Source of the DNA: Novosphingobium sediminicola
Lineage (GTDB): Bacteria > Pseudomonadota > Alphaproteobacteria > Sphingomonadales > Sphingomonadaceae
Assembly: GCF_014196525.1 (NCBI RefSeq)
Contig: NZ_JACIDX010000015.1
Span: forward strand, 62,001 to 126,000
Length of the DNA stretch: 64,000 bases
Direction of reading: 5' to 3'
In this document: positions 43,019 through 50,816 of the stretch, piece by piece
Layout of the letters: each line of letters starts with the position of its first letter
Position numbering within the stretch: position 1 is the stretch's first letter
Made by a program: the position numbers and the translations under genes
The notes under the pieces: generated by a model
The model's database searches: none
Seen by the model: only the letters and a program-made list of their open reading frames with translations
Told to the model about the DNA's origin: nothing

Positions 43019-43034
43019 AGGCAAACAATTGCAA
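43019..43034. promoter_or_regulatory. LacI-type operator upstream of the LacI gene
   Basis: AGGCAAACAATTGCAA matches 11 or 12 of 16 consensus positions; located between lacI-type gene (minus) and the CoA-transferase gene (plus), so autoregulation is likely and control of the neighbour possible. Confidence 0.5.
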
Positions 43035-43175
43035 GATTATTCTATGGCGACGCAAATCCCAATAATCCGATGGTCGGGCATGATTGGCCCTTGGCAGGCC
43101 TTGGCCGCGCGCGCCTCTGCCTCTACTCTGACGCGCAGACCCCGCCGAAGCGGGGCGCGAGAGGATGAGACGGTG

Positions 43176-44504
43176 ATGATGGATCTGAATGCGCAATATC
43201 GCGCCCGCCTGACCACCCCGGCCATGGCCGCCGCGATGATCCCCGATGGGGCGCGGGTTGCGCTATCCCTAGGCGCGGGAGCGCCGCCGCTTTTGCTGCA
43301 TGCTCTGGCCGATCGAGCGCGGGCGGGTGCGGCGCGCGACATCCGCTTTTACTATATGCTGTGCACCGCGATTGCCGGGCGCACAATCTTTGACCCGCAA
43401 TTGACCGACCGCCTGATCCCGATGAGCTATTTCCACAGCGGCGTCGAACGCGTGCTGGACAAGGGGCGCGGGGGCGATGAGTTCCTCGTCGATTACATCC
43501 CATCGCATTTCAGCCAGATCCCGCGGTCCATGGTCGAACATGTCGGCGTCGATACGCTGATCGCCACCGTCTCGCCGATGGATGACGAGGGGTTCTTCAG
43601 CCTTGGTACCAACACCGATTATGCGCTGGCCGTGGCGCGCAAGCCGGGGGCAAGGATCATCTTTGAGGTGAACCGCCATATGCCGCGTGTGCGGGGCGAT
43701 TGCCGCGTGCCATTGTCGGATGTGGCCGCCCTGCTGGAAAATGACGCGCCGCTGGTCGAAGTGCCGCCCGCACCTTTGTCTCCGGTCGATATACGCATTG
43801 GCGAGATCATTGCCGGACTGGTCGATGATGGCGCCTGTTTGCAGATGGGGATTGGCGCGCTGCCTGATGCGGTCTGCGCGGGGCTGCATCATCATCATCG
43901 CCTTGGCATCCATACCGAGCTGATGACGCCGGGCCTTGCCGAACTGGTGCGCCGGGGCGTGGCGGACAATTCGGCCAAGCAGACGCATACCGGCACGACG
44001 ATCTTCACTTTCGCTCTGGGCGACCGGGCGCTGTATGATTTCATCGACGACAACCCGGCCGCGCAGGCTTTCCCGGTCGAATATGTCAACAACCCCGCCG
44101 TGATCGCCCGCAATGATCGCGTCGTCTCGGTCAATGCCACAACGCAGGTCGATTTCCACGGCGCCTGCAATTCCGAATTCGTGGCCGGGCGGCAATTTTC
44201 GGGCACGGGCGGACAGGTCGATTTCGTGCGCGGGGCCTATATGTCGGCGGAGGGCAAATCGATCATCGCATGCCATTCGACGGCGGCGGGCGGCACGATC
44301 TCGCGCATCACGCCGCGCCTTTCCGGGCCGGTGACGACGGGGCGCAATGACACGCATCTGATCGTTACCGAATATGGCGTGGCCGATATGAAGGGCAAGA
44401 CGCTGAGCCAGCGCGCCGACGCCCTGATCGCCATCGCCCATCCCGATTTCCGCGAGGAGCTTTACCGCGAGGCCCATGCGATGCGATTGGCGGGGAATGG
44501 CTGA
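43176..44504 (+). CDS. Acetyl-CoA hydrolase/transferase family protein (4-hydroxybutyrate CoA-transferase-like)
   Basis: 442 aa, family I CoA-transferase with two Rossmann-like halves. Segments VDTLIATVSPMDDEGFFSLG, LQMGIGALPDAV, GIHTELMTPGLAELV, and VEYVNNPAVIARNDRVVSVNA with the catalytic Glu in EYVN identify the Cat2/AbfT-like group. It would move CoA between acetyl-CoA and a short carboxylate; the acceptor is unknown. ATG 43176 gives normal length; a frame open to 43029 would add about 50 residues of low-complexity arginine-rich sequence. It stands outside the sugar pathway by function. Confidence 0.85.
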   Translation: MMDLNAQYRARLTTPAMAAAMIPDGARVALSLGAGAPPLLLHALADRARAGAARDIRFYYMLCTAIAGRTIFDPQLTDRLIPMSYFHSGVERVLDKGRGGDEFLVDYIPSHFSQIPRSMVEHVGVDTLIATVSPMDDEGFFSLGTNTDYALAVARKPGARIIFEVNRHMPRVRGDCRVPLSDVAALLENDAPLVEVPPAPLSPVDIRIGEIIAGLVDDGACLQMGIGALPDAVCAGLHHHHRLGIHTELMTPGLAELVRRGVADNSAKQTHTGTTIFTFALGDRALYDFIDDNPAAQAFPVEYVNNPAVIARNDRVVSVNATTQVDFHGACNSEFVAGRQFSGTGGQVDFVRGAYMSAEGKSIIACHSTAAGGTISRITPRLSGPVTTGRNDTHLIVTEYGVADMKGKTLSQRADALIAIAHPDFREELYREAHAMRLAGNG

Positions 44505-44596
44505 TCAGACGGATATTCGATCTATCCTGCCCAAAATCCTATAGGTATCGCTTGGCGCCCCCGCCGCTATGTCGCCTCAGACAAATCGCATAACAG

Positions 44597-46786
44597 ATGG
44601 GGATGACCGTGATGGCGAGCAACAAGACAAGGTGGCGTCTGGCGGCGCTTTCAGCGGGCCTGCTCTGGGCCGCCCATGCGCAGGCGCAGGAAGCGCGCAT
44701 CGGCCATGATGGCCAGATCCTGATCAGCGCCCTTGCCGCCCCCGCACGCCTTGCCGTCAGCAGCCCGCAGATCGACGCCAAGGGCGCGCTCTCACCCGAT
44801 GCCACGCAATATGGCGCGAACCGCTTTCCCGGCCTGACATGGAGCGCGACGCCCAAGGGCACGCGCTCTATCGTGGTGGTGGTGCAAGGCGAACTCAGCA
44901 ATAACACCAGCCTGCATCTGGTCGCCTATAATCTGCCCGCCGATGCGCGTTCGCTGGCGCCGGGCATGAATGATCTACCGCCGGGCGCGGCCTATGGGCC
45001 GAACGTGCATGGCGCCAGCGCGCCCTATGCCGGGCCGCATCCCCATGATGCAGCGCCCCATGCCTACCATCTGCAAGTCTTTGCGCTCGACATCCGCCTG
45101 CCCGAAGGCGGCGATTATGCCGCGATGAAGGCGGCCATGGCGGGCCATGTGCTGGCCAGCGGCAAGGCCATCGGCCAGTTCGCCCGCCCTGCCCCGACCG
45201 CCGACGATGGCACTGTGCACATAGACAGCGGCGCTTTGAAAGGCACCACCGGGCGCGATGCCTCGGTCGCGGTGTATAAAGGCGTGCCATTTGCAGCGGC
45301 GCCTGTGGGCGATCTGCGCTGGCGCGCGCCTGCCCTTGCCCCGGCGTGGCAAGGCGTCCGCGATGCCTCGACCTTTGGCCCGCTCTGCCCCCAGCCCGGC
45401 CCCGAGATGGCGCGCGGCATGGCCCAGAGCGAGGATTGCCTGAGCGCCAATATCTGGACCACCGCCAAGCCGGGCACCGATGAACGCCGCCCGGTCTATG
45501 TCTGGATCTATGGCGGGGGCTTTATCGGCGGCACCGGCGCCAACCCCGAATTCGACGGCGAGGCGCTGGCCAAGAAGGGCATCGTCGTCGTCACCTTCAA
45601 CTATCGCGTGGGCGCGCTCGGCTTCCTCTCCACCCCCGCGCTCAGCCGCGAGAGCGCGCAGGGGACCTCGGGCAATTACGGACTGTTGGACCAGATCGCC
45701 CTGCTCCGCTGGGTACAGCGCAATATTACCGCGTTCGGCGGCGATCCGGCGCGCGTGACCATTGGCGGGCAATCGGCAGGGGCCGGTTCGGTGGGCTTCC
45801 TCACCATGTCGCCGCTGACCAAGGGCCTGTTCCGCGCCAGCATCGGCGAGAGCCACACGCGCCACCCCGGTGACACCGAATTGCGCTATCTCTCCGTCTC
45901 CTATCGCACCCGCGATGCGGCGGAAAAGGCGGGGCAGGCCTATGCCGAGGCCCATGGCAGCACCGACCCGGCGGCCCTGCGCGCGATGCCTTGGCAAAAG
46001 ATCATCGAGGGCAGCAACACCGTCGATATGGAGGTAGAAACCGGCAGCGACGGCAAGCCACCGCTGTTCCGCCCGGTGGTCGATGGCTATGTCATCCCCA
46101 AGGGCTATGCGGCCACCTATGCCGCCGGGACGCAAAACCACGTCACCTATATTTCGGGCAATAACAAGGATGAGACGGGCGCCGTGCCCGAAACCGCCTT
46201 TGAACGCCTGCGCGCCAATCCGCCGCCGCCGCGCGCGGGGATGCCACAGACCAATGTGACGCTGGCGGCCTATACCGCATCGGCGCGGCGCAAATTCGGG
46301 GCGATGGCCGATGAATTCCTGCGCCTCTATCCGGCCGCCAATGATGCCGAGGCCGCGATCCAGAACGATGCCGCCGCGCGCGACTGCTCGCGCGTCTCCA
46401 CCTTCCTGTGGGGCCAATTGTGGAGCAAGGGCTCGCCCCTGCCGGTCTACACCTATTTCTGGACCCATGCGCAGCCGGGGCCGAGCCATGATATGCGCGG
46501 GGCCTTTCACGGTTCGGAAATTCCCTATGCGTTCAACAGTCTGGACGCGGTGAACCTGCCTTGGAACGAACAGGACCGCAAGATTGGCGAAACCATGTCC
46601 TCCTATTGGGCCAATATCATCGCCAAGGGCGACCCCAATGGCCCCGGATTGCCCGAATGGCCGCGCTATGATCCGACCAAGCCGCGCGTGATGGAACTGG
46701 GCGAGAATTTCGGCCCGATCCCGGTGGCCGCGCCAGACAAGATCGCTTTCTGGCAAAAGTTCTTCAACAGCCAGCCTCAGTGGTAA
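44597..46786 (+). CDS. Fusion of a PEBP/YbhB-like domain and a type B carboxylesterase, exported
   Basis: 729 aa with a signal peptide ending AAHAQAQ near residue 31. Residues about 35-205 resemble bacterial phosphatidylethanolamine-binding-protein (YbhB/YbcL) folds: SSPQIDAKG, FPGLTWSATPKGTRSIVVVV, LVAYNLPADARSLAPG, AYHLQVFALDIRLP, MAGHVLASGKAIGQFAR. Residues about 208-729 are a carboxylesterase with EDCLSANIW, the oxyanion YGGGF, nucleophile Ser in GGQSAGAGS, acid Glu in NNKDETG and His in GAFHGSEIPYAF. Periplasmic ester hydrolysis is expected; plant phenolic esters are a possible substrate. Other in-frame starts (44603, 44612) remain possible. A strong terminator follows. Confidence 0.88.
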   Translation: MGMTVMASNKTRWRLAALSAGLLWAAHAQAQEARIGHDGQILISALAAPARLAVSSPQIDAKGALSPDATQYGANRFPGLTWSATPKGTRSIVVVVQGELSNNTSLHLVAYNLPADARSLAPGMNDLPPGAAYGPNVHGASAPYAGPHPHDAAPHAYHLQVFALDIRLPEGGDYAAMKAAMAGHVLASGKAIGQFARPAPTADDGTVHIDSGALKGTTGRDASVAVYKGVPFAAAPVGDLRWRAPALAPAWQGVRDASTFGPLCPQPGPEMARGMAQSEDCLSANIWTTAKPGTDERRPVYVWIYGGGFIGGTGANPEFDGEALAKKGIVVVTFNYRVGALGFLSTPALSRESAQGTSGNYGLLDQIALLRWVQRNITAFGGDPARVTIGGQSAGAGSVGFLTMSPLTKGLFRASIGESHTRHPGDTELRYLSVSYRTRDAAEKAGQAYAEAHGSTDPAALRAMPWQKIIEGSNTVDMEVETGSDGKPPLFRPVVDGYVIPKGYAATYAAGTQNHVTYISGNNKDETGAVPETAFERLRANPPPPRAGMPQTNVTLAAYTASARRKFGAMADEFLRLYPAANDAEAAIQNDAAARDCSRVSTFLWGQLWSKGSPLPVYTYFWTHAQPGPSHDMRGAFHGSEIPYAFNSLDAVNLPWNEQDRKIGETMSSYWANIIAKGDPNGPGLPEWPRYDPTKPRVMELGENFGPIPVAAPDKIAFWQKFFNSQPQW

Positions 46787-46790
46787 AATG

Positions 46791-46827
46791 AAAGGGCGGC
46801 GGGGCTGATCCTCCCGCCGCCCTTTTT
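46791..46827. terminator. Intrinsic terminator, usable on both strands
   Basis: AAAGGGCGGCGGG and its exact complement with a 9-base loop, followed by TTTTT on the plus strand and preceded by A-rich sequence for the minus strand. It lies between the esterase fusion and the convergent hypothetical gene. Confidence 0.85.
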
Positions 46828-46829
46828 AT

Positions 46830-47456
46830 TCAAGGCCGCGCCGGAACCGTCAATCGCGCCGCCCGCATCACCCCATCCGCGCCCGGCCTCATCACCGCCG
46901 ATACCGCCAGCCCCGGCCGCGCCAGCGAGCGTTCGAGCGGGACCGACACGTGGACATTCATCCCCTCGTCCACATCAATCACCCGGCATCCACCCGGATA
47001 GAACACCTGCAACGCCAGTTTGCCGCCCGATTTTTCCGCGCCAAACACAAAGCCATGGGTCATCATCGTGCCCTCCGCTGAGCCCGGAGCATTGAGCGTA
47101 TGCGTGCCATATTCGGGAAGGTAGCCCGGTTCAAACACGCGGACCTCATTGGCCGCGCCATGCCCATCGCCCAGAGGCCGGTTGGCCGAACCGATGAATT
47201 GCCCCACCCTCAGCGCATCCACCCCAGCATCCGCCGGATAGGACAGGGTCCAGCCCGGAACCATCGCCACGGTGACCAGCGCGCCGTCCTTCTGGCGCAA
47301 GTCGACCCGATCATCGCCCGCCGCAACTATCACGCCGGCAACGCCCTTGGGCGGCGCGGGGCGCGCCTGTTCCGCCACGCGATCCGGCCCCGCTGTACAG
47401 GCCGACCCAGTTGTCAAAGCCGAAACGACCCCAGCCAGCAACAGATGCTCCAGCAT
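46830..47456 (-). CDS. Exported hypothetical protein (DUF5666-like beta-rich)
   Basis: 208 aa. A short hydrophobic N-terminus with LTTGSAC suggests a lipoprotein signal (Cys20). The body is beta-rich with GVIVAAGDDRVDLRQKDGALVTVAMVPGW and later MRPGADGVMRAARLTVP, resembling secreted proteins of sphingomonads that databases often misname metal ABC transporter permease; there is no permease-like membrane part. Two cysteines (Cys20 and one in YPGGCRVID). GGGGGAAGAG precedes the ATG. No functional context is evident. Confidence 0.6.
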   Translation of the reverse strand: MLEHLLLAGVVSALTTGSACTAGPDRVAEQARPAPPKGVAGVIVAAGDDRVDLRQKDGALVTVAMVPGWTLSYPADAGVDALRVGQFIGSANRPLGDGHGAANEVRVFEPGYLPEYGTHTLNAPGSAEGTMMTHGFVFGAEKSGGKLALQVFYPGGCRVIDVDEGMNVHVSVPLERSLARPGLAVSAVMRPGADGVMRAARLTVPARP

Positions 47457-47595
47457 ATCTCTTCCCCCTCTCCGTTATCGCCGGATTTGCCACCCGGCCG
47501 GTTCAGAAAGAGCAGGATGACCGAGGCCGCCGGGCAGGAAGCATCGATTTCCCGTCCCCATCCATTGAATGATTGAAGGTGCAAAACCGCACAAG

Positions 47596-47617
47596 TGTGA
47601 TAACAATTCCGATCACA
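47596..47617. promoter_or_regulatory. Palindrome upstream of the LysR-type regulator
   Basis: TGTGAT-N10-ATCACA, 91 bases before the regulator start. The spacing is wrong for CRP (N6 between TGTGA and TCACA would be needed). It could be the regulator's own site. Confidence 0.3.
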
Positions 47618-47707
47618 ATCGACTGCATTTTAAGCGCCCCCCGCCCTTGCCAAGCCGCCAAATACGGTTAGACCGCAAGGAAAGTATCGGATGCACCAGT
47701 ATTTCCC

Positions 47708-48907
47708 ATGGTTCACGTAGTTCGGCCCGACGAGAGCATCAACGCGATCAGCCCGCGACAACTTGTGTTGTTCGAGGTGGCCGGACGGCTGGGCTTTATC
47801 ACCGATGCGGCGGCGCAATGCGGCCTGTCGCAACCCGCCGCCACTCAGGCGCTTCAGCAATTGCAGGAGCATACCGGCCTCACCCTGTTCGAGCGCGGCA
47901 ATAAGGGCGCGGTGCTGAGCGCGGCGGGCAAGAGTTTCCATCGCGATGTGGCGGGCCTGCTCGATCATCTGGGCGAAGCGCTGGGGATGGAGCAGCCGAT
48001 TGACCTGTGGCGGATTTCGGCGCGACATATGCGGGCGCTGGTCTGCATTCATCAGCGCGGCTCGCTGGACAAGGCGGCGGCCACGCTGGGCGTGACGATG
48101 CGATCGATCGTGCGCGGGGTTCAGGCGCTGGAGGAAAGGATGGCCCAGCCCTTGCTGCAAGGCGCCGCCGCCCAGCAGAAGCCGACCGCGCAAGGGGCGG
48201 CGCTGGCCGAGAAATGCGCGCGTTTCCTGAGCGAACTGGAATGGGCGATCCGCAAGGCGCGCGATGTTCAGGACAATAGCGAAGCCACCTTTGTCGTGGC
48301 CGTAACCGCCGACCCCGGCCTTGCCGCCATCGGCACGGTAGCGCGCGAGCATCTGGGGCGCCACCCCAATGCCTGCCTTCAGGTGGAGGAAGCCGCCGCA
48401 CCCGAATTGCTGACGCGGCTGGTGATCGGTCAGGTCGATCTGATCTTTGGCTATACCGACCTGCCCACGCCCGAGGGGATCGTGTGGGATCATCTGGACG
48501 CGGCGGAATTTCGCATTGCGGCCGCGCTCGATCATCCGCTGGCGGGGCGCAGCGATGCCGGTCTGGCCGATCTGGCGCGTTATGACTGGGTGGACTCATC
48601 GGGCGATTCCCAGCGTCATGCGGCATTGATGGCTCTGTTTGCCGGGCGCGGCCTGCCCCGGCTGCGGTTGATTACCAAGGCCCCGCCGCTGATCGCGCAG
48701 GTGATCGCGGGCAGCACGGCGCTGGGGCTGATGACCGATTACGAACTGGCCCAGCGCAGCGACAGGCTGATCGCGCTGCCCTGTTCGCCGCCGGGATTGA
48801 TGATGCGGATTGCGGTGGCGCGGCGGACCGACTGGCAGCCCGATGCCGCGCAAGCCGACCTGTTGCAGCGCGCCAGCCATTATTTCGCCAATCGCCACGC
48901 GCGGTAA
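47708..48907 (+). CDS. LysR-family regulator with two tandem DNA-binding domains
   Basis: 399 aa, about 100 longer than usual LysR proteins. Residues 15-75 form one winged helix (SPRQLVLFEVAGRLGFITDAA, SQPAATQALQQLQEHTGLTLFERG). Residues about 102-165 form a second one (WRISARHMRALVCIHQRGSLDKAAATLGVT, SIVRGVQALEERMAQPLLQ). The C-terminal part is the usual substrate-binding fold (ATFVVAVTADPGLAAIG, IIFGYTD-like LIFGYTDLP). Such double-headed LysR regulators are known in sphingomonads but rare elsewhere. The target and inducer are not clear; neighbours are a DUF938 methyltransferase and a P450. Confidence 0.85.
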   Translation: MVHVVRPDESINAISPRQLVLFEVAGRLGFITDAAAQCGLSQPAATQALQQLQEHTGLTLFERGNKGAVLSAAGKSFHRDVAGLLDHLGEALGMEQPIDLWRISARHMRALVCIHQRGSLDKAAATLGVTMRSIVRGVQALEERMAQPLLQGAAAQQKPTAQGAALAEKCARFLSELEWAIRKARDVQDNSEATFVVAVTADPGLAAIGTVAREHLGRHPNACLQVEEAAAPELLTRLVIGQVDLIFGYTDLPTPEGIVWDHLDAAEFRIAAALDHPLAGRSDAGLADLARYDWVDSSGDSQRHAALMALFAGRGLPRLRLITKAPPLIAQVIAGSTALGLMTDYELAQRSDRLIALPCSPPGLMMRIAVARRTDWQPDAAQADLLQRASHYFANRHAR

Positions 48908-48947
48908 TCGCTTGGCAGGCGGGAGGATTGGCGCCTAATCTGGACCT

Positions 48948-49547
48948 ATGAGCAACCAAGACCCACGCCGTATCGCGCCCGCCGCCGCGCGCAATCGTGA
49001 TCCGATCCTTGATGTGCTGCGCGATGCGCTGCCTTCTTCGGGCTTGGTGCTGGAACTGGCCAGCGGGTCGGGCGAGCATATTGTCCATTTCGCCCGCGCC
49101 CTGCCCGATCTGCATTGGCAGCCTTCCGATCCCTCGCCCGATGCCCGCGCCTCGATTGCGGCATGGGCGCAGGGGGTGGATAATGTCGCCCCGCCGCTGG
49201 CGCTGGATGCGGCAGGGGAATGGCCGGTGGTGCAGGCCGATGCGATCCTGTGCATCAACATGATCCATATCAGCCCATGGGCCGCGACCGAGGGATTGAT
49301 GCGCGGCGCGGGCGCTGTCCTGCCTCCGGGCGGTCTGCTCTACCTCTATGGCCCCTATCGCCGCGCGGGGGTGGCGCTGGAGCCGAGCAATGCGGCGTTT
49401 GACGCCGATCTGCGGGCGCGCAACCCGGAATGGGGTCTGCGCGATCTGGATGATGTCAGCGCTTGCGCGGCGCAGCACGGGCTGCGGGTCGAGGCGGTCC
49501 TGCCCATGCCCGCCAACAATCTCTCGGTCCTGCTGCGCCGCGTTTAG
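48948..49547 (+). CDS. DUF938 SAM-dependent methyltransferase-like protein
   Basis: 199 aa Rossmann-fold protein starting RRIAPAAARNRDPILDVL, the DUF938 signature. The SAM-binding motif I is LVLELASGSGEHIVHFA; the acidic end of strand 2 is WQPSDPSPDA, and CINMIHISPW replaces the motif IV region. The family is widespread but its substrate is unknown. It begins 40 bases after the LysR-type gene and its last 4 bases overlap the convergent P450 gene. Confidence 0.85.
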   Translation: MSNQDPRRIAPAAARNRDPILDVLRDALPSSGLVLELASGSGEHIVHFARALPDLHWQPSDPSPDARASIAAWAQGVDNVAPPLALDAAGEWPVVQADAILCINMIHISPWAATEGLMRGAGAVLPPGGLLYLYGPYRRAGVALEPSNAAFDADLRARNPEWGLRDLDDVSACAAQHGLRVEAVLPMPANNLSVLLRRV

Positions 49548-50734
49548 GGGAAGCGCAGCGGCACAGAGAGCGCGCCGATTTCGGGCCAGCGGCTCATCGT
49601 AATTTCGCCCGCCAGTTCAAAACCGTTGGGGGTTGCGGCAAGGATCTCCTCCAGCGCGACCTTCAACTCCATCCGCCCCAGATGCAGGCCGGGACAATTA
49701 TGCGGCCCCCGGCCAAAGGCGAGATGCTCGGCAATATTGGGGCGGTTGAGGATGAACTGATCGCCATCGGGAAAGACCTCCTCATCGCGGTTGGCCGAAC
49801 CGTAGAGCAAGGCCACCGCCTCGCCCGCGCATATCTTTTCACCACGAATTTCAACATCCTGCACCGCCGTCCGGGCAAAGCCGCGATAGGGAGTATAGAG
49901 GCGCAGAAATTCCTCGACCGCCGCCGGGATCTGGTCGGGATGTGCGCGCAACTGATCCTGCAACGCGCGGTCGCGGCACAGATGCACCGCCATATTGCCC
50001 ACCATCACCAGCGGCGCGACAATGCCCACCAGCAGGATTTGCCGCACCGAACCCACGATCAATTCATCGGGCAGGCCCTGCCCCTCATGCCGCGCCTCCA
50101 GCAGCGCGCTGGTCGGGTCAAGCGCGGGGTCTTCGGGATGTTCGCGCCGGATGGCGATCAAGGCCCGCGCCATGTCATAGAGGCGCAGGCTGGTTTCCTT
50201 CATCTTGTCGGGATCGTTCAAATGCACCGCCAGCACGAATTCGCGCCCCTGACGATGCAGCGTTTCGAGCCATTCGCCCGGCATCCGCATCCATTCGCCA
50301 AAGATCTGCACCGGCAGATGCGAGGAAAACTCGATGCAAATATCGCCTCCGCCCTGCGCCACCAAGGGGGCCAGCGCGGCGCGGGTCAATTCACGCGCGC
50401 GCGGCTCAAGCGCGTCAGATCTTTCACGCGAAAGCAATGGGTTGAGCGCCTTGCGATAGGGCGTATGTTCGGGTGGGTCGAGATGGAGCGGAGGCCGCCG
50501 CCCGGTAAAGGCCACCTTGGGAACAACATTCTGCACCGTGGTCGTGAAAGCAGCGTAATCGGAGGCCGCCTTTTTCACATCCTCATATTTGGTCAGCGCC
50601 CAAAAGCCGCCCAGTTCCGTGGCATGGGCCACCGGGCATTGCGCGCGCAGGCGGGCATATTCGGCATGGGCGCTGTCGAAATCTTCGGGGGCGACAGGAT
50701 CAAAATCGGCGCGAGTCTGTTTCATAGCGTCCAT
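49544..50734 (-). CDS. Cytochrome P450 lacking the I-helix acid-alcohol pair
   Basis: 396 aa soluble class I-type P450. The haem loop is FGRGPHNCPGLHLGR with the Cys ligand, the K-helix is EEFLRLYTPYRGFAR (ExxR present as EEFLR), and the C-helix/B-C region contains HLDPPEHTPYRK. In the I-helix, where (A/G)Gx(D/E)T is expected, the sequence is LLVGIVAPLVMVG, so both the acidic residue and Thr are missing. Proton delivery must therefore differ, as in peroxygenase-like or substrate-assisted P450s. No ferredoxin gene is adjacent. Substrate unknown. The start could also be ATG 50725. Confidence 0.88.
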   Translation of the reverse strand: MDAMKQTRADFDPVAPEDFDSAHAEYARLRAQCPVAHATELGGFWALTKYEDVKKAASDYAAFTTTVQNVVPKVAFTGRRPPLHLDPPEHTPYRKALNPLLSRERSDALEPRARELTRAALAPLVAQGGGDICIEFSSHLPVQIFGEWMRMPGEWLETLHRQGREFVLAVHLNDPDKMKETSLRLYDMARALIAIRREHPEDPALDPTSALLEARHEGQGLPDELIVGSVRQILLVGIVAPLVMVGNMAVHLCRDRALQDQLRAHPDQIPAAVEEFLRLYTPYRGFARTAVQDVEIRGEKICAGEAVALLYGSANRDEEVFPDGDQFILNRPNIAEHLAFGRGPHNCPGLHLGRMELKVALEEILAATPNGFELAGEITMSRWPEIGALSVPLRFP

Positions 50735-50755
50735 GGATATGGCGCGCGACCTATC

Positions 50756-50785
50756 TATGCAAGCGCTATCATAATCTCTTGCATA
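50756..50785. promoter_or_regulatory. Inverted and direct repeats upstream of the P450 gene
   Basis: TATGCAAG-N14-CTTGCATA, followed by another TTGCATAAA at 50791. The three related TTGCATA boxes lie 22-65 bases before the P450 start and 32 bases from the stop of the antiporter gene, suggesting an operator array. Confidence 0.4.
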
Positions 50786-50816
50786 AAGGATTGCATAAAC
50801 GCATCGAGGGTCCTGC

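Noticed and set aside
47596..47617. CRP site upstream of the LysR-type gene.
   Set aside because: Spacer between TGTGA and TCACA is 12 bases instead of 6; kept only as an unassigned palindrome.
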